From positions 1 to 64,000 of the forward strand of contig DJBL01000119.1 of NCBI GenBank assembly GCA_002435595.1: 64,000 bases of DNA. The letters are read 5' to 3'. How positions within the stretch are numbered: the first letter of the stretch is position 1; each line of letters opens with the position of its first letter. Shown here one piece after another: positions 42,137-50,019 of the stretch. Position numbers and translations under genes: made by a program. This DNA comes from Stenotrophomonas maltophilia (GTDB lineage Bacteria > Pseudomonadota > Gammaproteobacteria > Xanthomonadales > Xanthomonadaceae). The notes under the pieces are model-generated. The model was not told the origin of the DNA. It saw only the letters and a program-made list of their open reading frames with translations, and searched no databases.

Positions 42137-43534
42137 TCACTCCAACGCAGGCTTCGCGCAGCGCTCGCTCACCACGGCACCGTCAACAAAGCTGCGGGCA
42201 GCCGCGACAAAACAGCGTGGCGCCACCAGTGCCAGCAGATGGGCGCCGCGGTCCACCGTGTGGAACGTGACAGACCCCGCCTTGCGAAGCGTGGCAGCGT
42301 GCTCTTCGGCACCGGCGTATGCGGTATTCGGATCCAACGTCCCCTGCAGTATCAGGGTTCGCGGCAGGGTGCCCGGGCTCTTTCCGAACCATGCATCGCG
42401 CGGGTAGCGGGGAACACTGCCACTCACAAGCAGGCCGGGAATGGGGCTGACGAAGAGTGCGTCCTTGGCCTCTTCATTGACAGTGGCCAGGCTGAGCTCC
42501 GGGCGGGCGTTGTTCTCCGAGGCGGCAATGAGCATCACCAGCGGCAGGGCCGGTTGATTGTTTCCATCCTGTCCCAGCTGCGCCAGCGCCTTCTTCCAGT
42601 CCTTTGTCGTGGCGACCAGCGAGCGGGCATCACCCTCGGAAAGATCCTGCACGATCCTCGGGATGCGATCGCGCAGGGTAGGGAAGCTCAGCAGCGCGGC
42701 GAAGTACCGCCGCAGATCGCCGCCGGGCACTTCCTGCTGCCAGGCAGAGTCCTTCACCGCCAACAGCTCTCGGTAGCGCTCCACGCTACGCGCATCCATG
42801 CTCTGCCGGCCCACCTGGTCAACAAGCGCAGTGCGTCGGCTGAGGTCCCACGTTTGAGTGGCCTCGGGCGGCACCAATCCATCGAGGATCAGGCCATCCA
42901 CATGGAGATCATTGACCTGGAGCGCACGCAGCGCCAACTGGGTGCCGTAGGAAACGCCATACAGCAGCACTTGGCCGCCGCGTTCTGCCTCTGACATCAG
43001 AATACCGAGATCGCGCGCGCCCTCGGTAATGGAGAACGCCGAGGTACGTTGCAGATCCGCATACATGGTGCCGATGCACGGGCCCCATTCGGCTCCCGCC
43101 AGCCCTGTGCCATCCGGGCTGTCCGGTGACTCCTGGATGGGGCAGATCCGCGCTGACCGACCCGTGCCCCGGTGGTCCGGGATCACAAGGTCAAACCCGG
43201 GGAATGCACGCTGGTAGGTCTGGATCATGGGATACAGGGATGCCCCTGACTCGCCCGGTCCGCCAGAGAGCAGCCAGACCTCGCCGCGCTTGGGTTGGTC
43301 GGCGGGGGCGGGTATGCGCCGCACGAACAACGTTATGTGCTCGCCTGAGGGGTCGGCATGGCGCAGTGGAACATCTACCGTGGCGCACTGCGAGCCGCGT
43401 AGCGCGGGTGATTCGTCAGCCGCGCACGCCTGCGTCTTTGTTGCAGAAGCATTGACGATCATTGGAGAGACCAGAAGCAATACCGCCCATAGCGCACTGC
43501 GACACATCGGCCATCCCCTGGCTTGATTGAGCAC
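42137..43534 (-). CDS. Exported alpha/beta hydrolase (peptidase S33-like)
   Basis: About 465 residues (ATG at 43507 is an alternative). Signal peptide MCRSALWAVLLLVSPMIVNA. LLSGGPGESG oxyanion region, DHRGTGRS, nucleophile elbow YGVSYGTQ, late Asp in LILQGTLDPNTAY and catalytic His in VDRGAHLLA. Architecture and the C-terminal TAP-like part suggest a prolyl- or tripeptidyl-aminopeptidase of family S33, secreted to the periplasm. Stands alone. Confidence 0.86.
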   Translation of the reverse strand: MLNQARGWPMCRSALWAVLLLVSPMIVNASATKTQACAADESPALRGSQCATVDVPLRHADPSGEHITLFVRRIPAPADQPKRGEVWLLSGGPGESGASLYPMIQTYQRAFPGFDLVIPDHRGTGRSARICPIQESPDSPDGTGLAGAEWGPCIGTMYADLQRTSAFSITEGARDLGILMSEAERGGQVLLYGVSYGTQLALRALQVNDLHVDGLILDGLVPPEATQTWDLSRRTALVDQVGRQSMDARSVERYRELLAVKDSAWQQEVPGGDLRRYFAALLSFPTLRDRIPRIVQDLSEGDARSLVATTKDWKKALAQLGQDGNNQPALPLVMLIAASENNARPELSLATVNEEAKDALFVSPIPGLLVSGSVPRYPRDAWFGKSPGTLPRTLILQGTLDPNTAYAGAEEHAATLRKAGSVTFHTVDRGAHLLALVAPRCFVAAARSFVDGAVVSERCAKPALE

Positions 43535-43594
43535 CTACGTTAGCGGGGCTGTGGAAGCGGGACGAATGCCGGAAGTAACACGGGGCGGGCACCG

Positions 43595-43622
43595 ATGTCC
43601 GCTGCTGGCCGGGAGCGGACAT
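43595..43622. repeat. Dispersed short palindrome, copy 9
   Basis: ATGTCCGCTGCTGGCCGGGA then GCGGACAT, upstream of the hydrolase gene. Last copy seen before the core-like segment at 44.5 kb. Confidence 0.62.
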
Positions 43623-43725
43623 TCGGTGCGGCTCGTCGGCCGCGCCCTGGCCGCCGAGCGCAGCGCCGAGCAGTAACAGGGCATATACTTCGCCTCAACC
43701 ATGATCCAGCTTGGATGACAGCCTC

Positions 43726-44481
43726 ATGCGTTTCACCGCAGCCGCCGGTTCCCTTGTCGTTCTACTGAACATTTCGTCCGTCGGCTCGGTATCTGCGGCG
43801 GAAACGGACATATTCGGCATCACGCTGGGGGCGCCACTAACGCTGCCCGTTTGCGAACTATCCACGCCCGCTCCAGCTGCCCGCAGGAGCAACATCGGAT
43901 TGGGGGCCAGGGCGTTCAACAAGCTGACGACCCCGCCGCCGGAGCCGCTCAAGGCCGCGCCACCGGCAACAGGGTTGTGCGCCGCGCCCGGCACGACGAA
44001 GATGGCCGTAGGCAATACCGAGTTCGGCCCAGGCGAGTACGGTTACCTGGTCTTCGCCACGGCTGAGGCCCCCGCATGGATTGCGCCCATCGGCATGTCG
44101 ATCGGCGCGGGCGCAGGTGACGCTTTTTCCCTGGAAGGTGCGGGCGGCCTGGTTTTGCTGCGCAACGGGCGTGTCATCGCCCTGCGCTTCAACACCACGG
44201 GGTTCGAGGCGGAGCCGCGGGTGATGGAGCTGCTCAAGCGCAAGTTCGGTTCGCCCGGTTCGCAGAAGGCCGTGACCTGGAACAATGATCTGGGCGGCAG
44301 TCGCGATTCGATTTCCGCGCAATGGCGCAAGCCCGATTTCTTCGCGGATTATTCTTCGGTCGTGCAAACGCAGGCCATGCGGGCACAAGGACTGTCGGGC
44401 GGGATCGGGTTCCTCAACATCGGCAATGATCTAGGGCGGCAAGTGCTGCAACCGGCTGCCAGCAAGGAAGCGGAATTCTAG
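43726..44481 (+). CDS. Hypothetical exported protein
   Basis: 251 residues from the ATG at 43726. Signal peptide RFTAAAGSLVVLLNISSVGS, cleavage near VSAA. Mature protein starts ETDIFGITLGAPLTLPVCEL, a layout seen in uncharacterised periplasmic proteins that compare a gene's substrate with a fixed beta fold; the motif VMELLKRKFGSPGSQKAVTW recurs in that group. No function known. No close partner gene. Confidence 0.7.
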   Translation: MRFTAAAGSLVVLLNISSVGSVSAAETDIFGITLGAPLTLPVCELSTPAPAARRSNIGLGARAFNKLTTPPPEPLKAAPPATGLCAAPGTTKMAVGNTEFGPGEYGYLVFATAEAPAWIAPIGMSIGAGAGDAFSLEGAGGLVLLRNGRVIALRFNTTGFEAEPRVMELLKRKFGSPGSQKAVTWNNDLGGSRDSISAQWRKPDFFADYSSVVQTQAMRAQGLSGGIGFLNIGNDLGRQVLQPAASKEAEF

Positions 44482-44588
44482 AGAACTGACGACCTTGCGG
44501 GAGGAAGTCGAAGGCGGACCTTGTGTGGTGGCCATGCGACCACGAGTAGAAGCGGCGCTGACCGCGCCGCCTCCGTCCATCGCCACGA

Positions 44589-45057
44589 TCAACGGTCCAA
44601 CTCACCCTCGGCCAACGGAAACGCGTTCTGCCTGATGCTCCATTTGCCCGAGGGTCCCTGGGCACGGAAATGATCACGCGCAAACGGTAGTCCTTCGCTG
44701 CTCATCACGCCGGGGCCGGTGGTCACCTGGAAGTGCAGATGTGGCCATCGCGCATCGCCAGAGTTGCCGATCCTTGCCAGTGGCTGGCCGCGCCGGTCGC
44801 GCTGACCTGCTTTTACCGCGACACGTCCAGGTTGAAGGTGCGCGTAGTGCGCGAACTGACCATCGCCCAAGTCCAGCACCACGGTGTTACCCGCCAACGA
44901 GGCCATGCTCAACGGCACTGCGGGAGCGAACCCGGCGGGGGTCTGGGGATGTTGTCCGGAACCCCGTCCTTGGCCTGGATGACGGTGGCATCGGCGAACA
45001 CGGGCTGTCCATAGGCGTGATAGCTGCGTACGTCCAACCGGTCCCCGGTCAGAGCTC
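44589..45057 (-). pseudogene. M23 metallopeptidase gene, frameshifted and 5'-truncated
   Basis: The 3' part encodes NTVVLDLGDGQFAHYAHLQP and the zinc/catalytic HLHF motif (WPHLHFQVTTGPGV) to the stop at 44589. The preceding part, VRSYHAYGQPVFADATVIQA then KDGVPDN, is in a different frame, shifted near 44915-44935. The gene's 5' part is missing: the homology abuts the arsR stop, and arsR occupies the space where it should continue. The HxxxD zinc motif expected further upstream was not found. Non-functional remnant. Confidence 0.78.
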
Positions 45058-45367
45058 AGCAACCGGCTCGGTCGCACGCGTGGTCATCGGCGCAGCAGTT
45101 CTCGGTGAGGTAGGCCACCAGCGCGTTCATGGCCTGGAACTCGGCCCGGTAACAGATGGTGCGGCCGCGCTGCTCGGCATTGATCAACCCGGCCGCGCTC
45201 AGCTCCTTCAGGTGGAAGGACAGCGTGGCCCCGGGCAGCGCCAGCGCCTGGGCGATGTCGCCGGCGAGCTGGCCGCCGCAGCCGGCCTGCACCAGCAGGC
45301 GGAAGATGGAGAGCCGGGTGGGGTGGCCCAGGGCAGCCAGTGCGTGTGTTGCAGTTGTATGTTCCAT
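45056..45367 (-). CDS. arsR: ArsR-family arsenic-responsive repressor
   Basis: 103 residues. Winged HTH of the ArsR/SmtB fold: ALAALGHPTRLSIFRLLVQA, ALPGATLSFHLKELSAAGLI, NAEQRGRTICYRAEF. The C-terminus is cysteine rich (ENCCADDHACDRAGC), a likely As(III)/Sb(III) site, unlike the CVC site of the E. coli protein. It is divergent from arsH-arsC; the palindrome at 45362-45385 includes its start codon. Confidence 0.9.
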   Translation of the reverse strand: MEHTTATHALAALGHPTRLSIFRLLVQAGCGGQLAGDIAQALALPGATLSFHLKELSAAGLINAEQRGRTICYRAEFQAMNALVAYLTENCCADDHACDRAGC

Positions 45368-45385
45368 GATTCTAGAATAATGGAA
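45362..45385. promoter_or_regulatory. ArsR operator covering the arsR start
   Basis: Near-perfect 24-bp dyad: TTCCAT, then ATTCTAGAAT at its centre (45369-45378), then ATGGAA. The arsR ATG (minus strand) is in the left arm and an in-frame ATG of arsH (45380) is in the mirror position of the right arm. Confidence 0.7.
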
Positions 45386-45406
45386 ACATATTCGGCGGAC
45401 AACCCG

Positions 45407-46147
45407 ATGCACCCCCTCCCCAACATAGTGCCCGGCGCGTTGGACCTTCCCTCGGCCACCCGGCTGGAGCAGGGCGCCGCGCCGCGCCATCGCCCGCGCA
45501 TTCTCATCCTGTATGGCTCGCTGCGCCCGCAATCGTTCAGCCGCAAGCTGGCGCTGGAAGCGCAGCGGCTGCTGGAGCAGCTTGGAGCGCAGACGCGGCT
45601 GTTCGATCCGCATGGCCTGCCGATGCTCGATGCCGAACCGGCCACGCATCCCAAGGTCCAGGAGCTGCGCCAGGCATCGCTCTGGTCCGAAGGCCAGGTG
45701 TGGGTCAGCCCGGAGCGGCACGGCACGCTGACGGCGGTGTTCAAGAACCAGATCGACTGGCTGCCGCTGGAGGAAGGCAGCGTGCGCCCCACCCAGGGAC
45801 GTACGCTGGCGGTGATGCAGGTCTGCGGTGGCTCGCAATCGTTCAACGTGGTCAACGCCCTGCGGGTGTTGGGCCGTTGGATGCGCATGGTGACCATCCC
45901 CAACCAGTCGTCCGTGCCCAAGGCATGGCAGGAGTTCGATGACACGGGGCGGATGAAGCCATCGGCCTATTACGATCGCGTTGTGGACGTGATGGAGGAA
46001 CTGGTCAAGTTCACCCTGCTGGTGCGCGGGCGCAGCGACTACCTGGTGGACCGCTACAGCGAACGCAAAGGCGCGGCGGAGGCGGTCGCGCTTGCGGCGG
46101 CTGCCGGTGTGCTGGACGCAGCCTTGAACCACGCGGAGGACGCATGA
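45407..46147 (+). CDS. arsH: ArsH-type NADPH-dependent FMN reductase
   Basis: 246 residues from the ATG at 45407; an upstream ATG at 45380 lies inside the operator and would add 9. Flavodoxin-like fold: RILILYGSLRPQSFSRKLAL phosphate loop, SPERHGTLTAVFKNQIDWLP, GGSQSFNVVNALRVLGRWMR, all hallmarks of ArsH. Known members oxidise trivalent organoarsenicals or reduce quinones. Overlaps arsC by 4 bp. Confidence 0.93.
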   Translation: MHPLPNIVPGALDLPSATRLEQGAAPRHRPRILILYGSLRPQSFSRKLALEAQRLLEQLGAQTRLFDPHGLPMLDAEPATHPKVQELRQASLWSEGQVWVSPERHGTLTAVFKNQIDWLPLEEGSVRPTQGRTLAVMQVCGGSQSFNVVNALRVLGRWMRMVTIPNQSSVPKAWQEFDDTGRMKPSAYYDRVVDVMEELVKFTLLVRGRSDYLVDRYSERKGAAEAVALAAAAGVLDAALNHAEDA

Positions 46148-46554
46148 ACGCCGTCATTTACCACAACCCGAAGTGCGGCACCTCGCGCAACACGCTGGCG
46201 ATGCTCCGGCACGTGGGCATCGAGCCGCAGGTCATCGACTACCTGGCCGACCCGCCCAGCCGCGCGCGCCTGGTCGAACTGATTGGAGCGGCGGGGCTGA
46301 GCGTTCGCGACGCGATCCGGCAGAAGGGGACGCCCTATGACGCGCTGGGGCTGGGCAACCCTGGGCTCGGCGACGACGCTCTGCTGGACGCGATGTTGGC
46401 CCACCCGATCCTGATCAACCGGCCATTCGTGCAGACGGCGCTGGGGACCCGGCTGTGTCGTCCCTCCGAGGTCGTGCTGGACATCCTGCCGCCGATGGAT
46501 CTTCCTTTCATCAAGGAAGACGGCGAGGGGGTGGTACCGAAGCAGGGGAGCTGA
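46144..46554 (+). CDS. arsC: Arsenate reductase (glutaredoxin-dependent type)
   Basis: 136 residues. YHNPKCGTSRNTLAML contains the catalytic Cys of the ArsC/Spx fold, with LINRPFVQTALGTRLCRPSE supplying the Arg residues that bind arsenate. ATGA overlap with arsH. It makes As(III), yet no arsB or acr3 efflux gene is in the window. Confidence 0.93.
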   Translation: MNAVIYHNPKCGTSRNTLAMLRHVGIEPQVIDYLADPPSRARLVELIGAAGLSVRDAIRQKGTPYDALGLGNPGLGDDALLDAMLAHPILINRPFVQTALGTRLCRPSEVVLDILPPMDLPFIKEDGEGVVPKQGS

Positions 46555-46671
46555 CCGATCACGATGCAGCAGACGCCCAAAGGGTTGCCATGACCATCGG
46601 GGCTTCCCTGCGCAGCAGCGCTGCACCAGCATCGCCTCCAGGCAAGGCACCCGCCATTGCATGGAGGCAGC

Positions 46672-47760
46672 ATGATCGGACGCATCAGCGGTATGTTTCT
46701 TCTTGCGCTGTGCAGCGCCAGTGCACTGGCCGCCGAGCCGTCGTATCAGCCAGCCTTTCACCCGGAGCAGCTGAAGGGCCCGCCTGCGGGCCGGCCCAAC
46801 CAGGTGCTGGTGCTGGGCTCGCCGCATCTGTCGGGAATGCCGGAGACCTTCGCGCCGGCCCAGCTGGAACCGCTGCTCGCGCGTCTGGCCGCATGGAAGC
46901 CGGAGGCGATTGCGGTGGAGGCCGTGTCCGGCCTGCAGTGCGACGCCATGCGCCGCTATCCCTCGCGTTATGCCGACAGCGTGAGCAGCTATTGCGTGGA
47001 TACCAGCCCGGCGCAGGCCGCCACCGGTCTGGACGTACCGGCCGCCAACGCCGAGGCCGAGCGCCTGCTGGCACAGTGGCCCACCCACCCAACGGCGGCG
47101 CAGCGGCGATGGCTGGCCGCGGTGTGGCTGGCCGCCGGTGAGCGCAACTCGGCGGCGGTGCAGTGGCTGCGCCTGCCCACCGAGCAACGCATTGCCGCCG
47201 ATGGCCTGAGCGCGGCGCTGGTGGATTTCCTGGACAAGCGCCTGCAGCGGCGCGACGAGTCCGTGCTGGTGGCCGCCACGCTGGCCGCCCGGCTGGGGCT
47301 GGAGCGGGTGTGGGCGGTGGATGACCACACCGCCGATGCGCCCACGCCGAAGGAGGTGGAGACGGCCGCCGCTGATGCGATCCGGAAAGCGTGGGACAAC
47401 CCGCATTCCAACGCTCGCCGCGCCGCGGGCGTTGCGCTGAACGCCCAGCTGACCCGGCCTGACGGCATGCTGACGATCTACCGGGCGTACAACACCCCGG
47501 AAAGCGCGATGCAGACCTACCGCAGCGATTTCGGCGCGGCCTTGGTGGAGCCGTCGCCGCAGGCATTTGGCCGCAGCTACGTGGGCTACTGGGAAACCCG
47601 CAACCTGCGCATGGTCGCCAATATGCGGGAGGTGCTGGGGCAGGCGCCCGGCATGCGCATGCTGACCCTCGTCGGCGCGTCGCACAAGCACTACTACGAG
47701 GCCTACCTCCACCTGATGCACGATGTGCAGCTGGTGGATGCCGAAGACGTGCTGCGCTGA
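46672..47760 (+). CDS. Exported DUF5694-type protein
   Basis: 362 residues from the ATG at 46672 with GGAGG just before. Signal peptide IGRISGMFLLALCSASALAA. Then NQVLVLGSPHLSGMPETFAP and KPEAIAVEAVSGLQCDAM at the N-terminus and LTLVGASHKHYYEAYLHLM at the end, the TraB/ChaN-like arrangement of DUF5694. Function unknown. Not obviously part of the ars operon, 117 bp after it. Confidence 0.78.
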   Translation: MIGRISGMFLLALCSASALAAEPSYQPAFHPEQLKGPPAGRPNQVLVLGSPHLSGMPETFAPAQLEPLLARLAAWKPEAIAVEAVSGLQCDAMRRYPSRYADSVSSYCVDTSPAQAATGLDVPAANAEAERLLAQWPTHPTAAQRRWLAAVWLAAGERNSAAVQWLRLPTEQRIAADGLSAALVDFLDKRLQRRDESVLVAATLAARLGLERVWAVDDHTADAPTPKEVETAAADAIRKAWDNPHSNARRAAGVALNAQLTRPDGMLTIYRAYNTPESAMQTYRSDFGAALVEPSPQAFGRSYVGYWETRNLRMVANMREVLGQAPGMRMLTLVGASHKHYYEAYLHLMHDVQLVDAEDVLR

Positions 47761-47997
47761 CGCCATCCATTCCCTCGGCCGGGGCGCTGGCAGCGTTGGC
47801 GGGGGCGTCACCCTGGCAGCTCGCGGACCGAACCGTTCATCACGCCCTGGGTGCGGACCCCTGCCACCACAGGCACGCGGCCGCTGACCGCGTGCGCTGG
47901 CGTCCGTGTGGCCAACGCAGGCCGGATCGCGCACCGGATCGTCCACCGCTGCCGGTCTGGCTTATGATCCCCCCACTTGAACTCCCGCACCGGCATC

Positions 47998-49986
47998 ATG
48001 GACCGATCCCGTACGCACGTTGCCCGGCCGCAGCCTCTGGTGGCCGCGGTTGCCCTGCTCGCGCTGCTGCTGTGCTGCACAGCGCCTGTGCTGGCGCAGA
48101 CGGCCCGCAAACCGTCCCCGTACGAGTACCGGCAGGGCAGCGATGCCGCTGCAACGCCCACCGAGGGGCCGGACTATCTGTCGCGCATCGACAGCCGTGC
48201 GCAGTTCATGCAGCTGGCCCGGGTCTACAACCCCGGTACCGCGCTGGAGATGCCGAACCTGATCTTCGTGATCGACCGCCAGAACGCGGCGCGCATCTAC
48301 TACATCAACACGCCGCGCTTCGCGCTGCACGAGCAGTTCGTGCGCCGCCAGCGGCTGGTGCGCAGCCTGGACAAGGCCACGCTCAACGCGCAGTACCGTG
48401 ATCCGCAGCGGCGCTTCCTGTTCGGCACGCTCAGTTGGCAGCGCGACCTGCCGGGCTATACCTATGAGTTCTGGGAGGGCGACAAACTCAGCGCCGCCCT
48501 GCTGCGGCAGACCGATGAGGTGGTGCGCGCCTCGTTCCGCGACCCGATCCGCTTCAAGACCAACTCCACCCAGCATGAGCAGGTAGCCGGCAGCATGGGC
48601 CTGGCCCATGTCAGCCAGGAGGCGCTGCTGCGCGAGCAACGCTTCCTGCCACTGAACACTGGCCGCGCCGAGGGGCGGCTGCGCATCGTGCGTTCGGAGG
48701 CGCAGCTGCGCACGCTGTCGCCGCGCGACATCCCGGTGCTGGACGAGGTGCCCATCGCGCTGTCGCCGGTGGCCGGGCTGGTGACCCAGCGGCCGTCCAC
48801 CCTGCTGTCGCACGTGAACCTGCTGGCCAAGGGCTGGGGCATTCCCAACGTGTACCTCCGCGACGCGCAGAATGCGCTGCGCGCGTACGACGGGCGCTGG
48901 GTGGCGCTGGAGGTCACCCATAACGACTATCGGGTGACACCGCTGACGCGCCCGGCCAGGACCCCGTCGCCCACGGCCAGTCGCCCGGCAGCGGCCAACC
49001 TGCCGCGCCCTGACCTGGGCGTGGTTGCGCTCAAGCCGCTGGCGGCGCTGCGCGCGCGCGACAGCAGCCACTGCGGCGTCAAGGCGGCCAACCTCGGCAC
49101 CCTCAAGGCCGTGTTGCCCCCGGCCGCACGCGTACCCGACGGGTTCTGCGTGCCGTTCTCGCATTACCAGGCAATGATGCAGCGCCTGCAGGTGCCCGAG
49201 CGGCTGCGCGAGCTGCAGCGCAGGCCCGGCTTCGACACCGACCCGAACGTGCGCCGTGACGCACTGGCGGCACTGCGGACCGCGATCGCCACCGCGGTGC
49301 CCGATCCGGCCTTCGTGCGCGCGCTGGAGAGCCAATGGCGCGGCCAGCTGCAGGGCGCGGCGGTGTTCGTGCGCAGCTCCTCCAACTCCGAAGACCTGCC
49401 CGGCTTCAGCGGTGCCGGCCTGTACACCACCGTACCCAACGTGACCCGCGCCGAGGCCGTGGCCCAGGCCGTGCAGACCGTGTGGGCCTCGGTCTACAAC
49501 TTCGAGGCCTACGAGGCACGCACGGCGGCCGGATTGCGCCAGGATGCGGTGGCCATGGCGGTGCTGGTGCAGCGGGCCGCGCCGTCGGACAGCTCGGGCG
49601 TGATGATCACCCGCGATCCCTTCGATGCCGCGCGCCGCCACATCACCTACATCTCGGCCAAGCGCGGCCTGGGCATCCGCGTGGTGGAGGGCAAGCGCCA
49701 GGCCGAGCAGGTGATGTACTCGAACTGGTCCAAGGCCGTGCAGGTGCTGAGCCGCTCGGCCGAAGATACCCAGCTGGTGGCCAGTGCCGGTGGCGGGGTG
49801 CGCGAGGTGCCGATCACCGGCTCCCGGCAGGTGCTCACCGATGCGCTCATCGCGCGCCTGGCCAAGGTCGGAGCCACCACCAAGCAGGCGCTGGGCGGCG
49901 TGGACCAGGACATCGAGTGGGCCGTGGTCGGCGACGAGGTGCTGATCCTGCAATCGCGGCCGTACGTGGACCGCAGCGCGCGATAG
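47998..49986 (+). CDS. Exported PEP/pyruvate-dikinase-like protein (permuted, GWD-like order)
   Basis: 662 residues from the ATG at 47998. Signal peptide to VLAQTA (about 35). After a 200-residue unassigned domain comes a swivel (phosphohistidine) domain, SPVAGLVTQRPSTLLSHVNL with AKGWGIPN next, with His272 in the position of the catalytic His. The ATP-binding PPDK_N domain follows at about 365-655 (VRSSSNSEDLPGFSGAGLYT, DQDIEWAVVGDEVLILQSRP). This His-before-ATP-grasp order is that of glucan water dikinases, the reverse of PEP synthase. Export makes an ATP-using role puzzling. Confidence 0.82.
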   Translation: MDRSRTHVARPQPLVAAVALLALLLCCTAPVLAQTARKPSPYEYRQGSDAAATPTEGPDYLSRIDSRAQFMQLARVYNPGTALEMPNLIFVIDRQNAARIYYINTPRFALHEQFVRRQRLVRSLDKATLNAQYRDPQRRFLFGTLSWQRDLPGYTYEFWEGDKLSAALLRQTDEVVRASFRDPIRFKTNSTQHEQVAGSMGLAHVSQEALLREQRFLPLNTGRAEGRLRIVRSEAQLRTLSPRDIPVLDEVPIALSPVAGLVTQRPSTLLSHVNLLAKGWGIPNVYLRDAQNALRAYDGRWVALEVTHNDYRVTPLTRPARTPSPTASRPAAANLPRPDLGVVALKPLAALRARDSSHCGVKAANLGTLKAVLPPAARVPDGFCVPFSHYQAMMQRLQVPERLRELQRRPGFDTDPNVRRDALAALRTAIATAVPDPAFVRALESQWRGQLQGAAVFVRSSSNSEDLPGFSGAGLYTTVPNVTRAEAVAQAVQTVWASVYNFEAYEARTAAGLRQDAVAMAVLVQRAAPSDSSGVMITRDPFDAARRHITYISAKRGLGIRVVEGKRQAEQVMYSNWSKAVQVLSRSAEDTQLVASAGGGVREVPITGSRQVLTDALIARLAKVGATTKQALGGVDQDIEWAVVGDEVLILQSRPYVDRSAR

Positions 49987-50019
49987 CGGTGTACATGCGC
50001 CGGGTGACCGGCGCACGCC

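Noticed and set aside
44741..46147. A 468-residue protein including ArsH
   Set aside because: The part upstream of 45380 is antisense to arsR and the peptidase remnant; ArsH homology begins only at about 45407.
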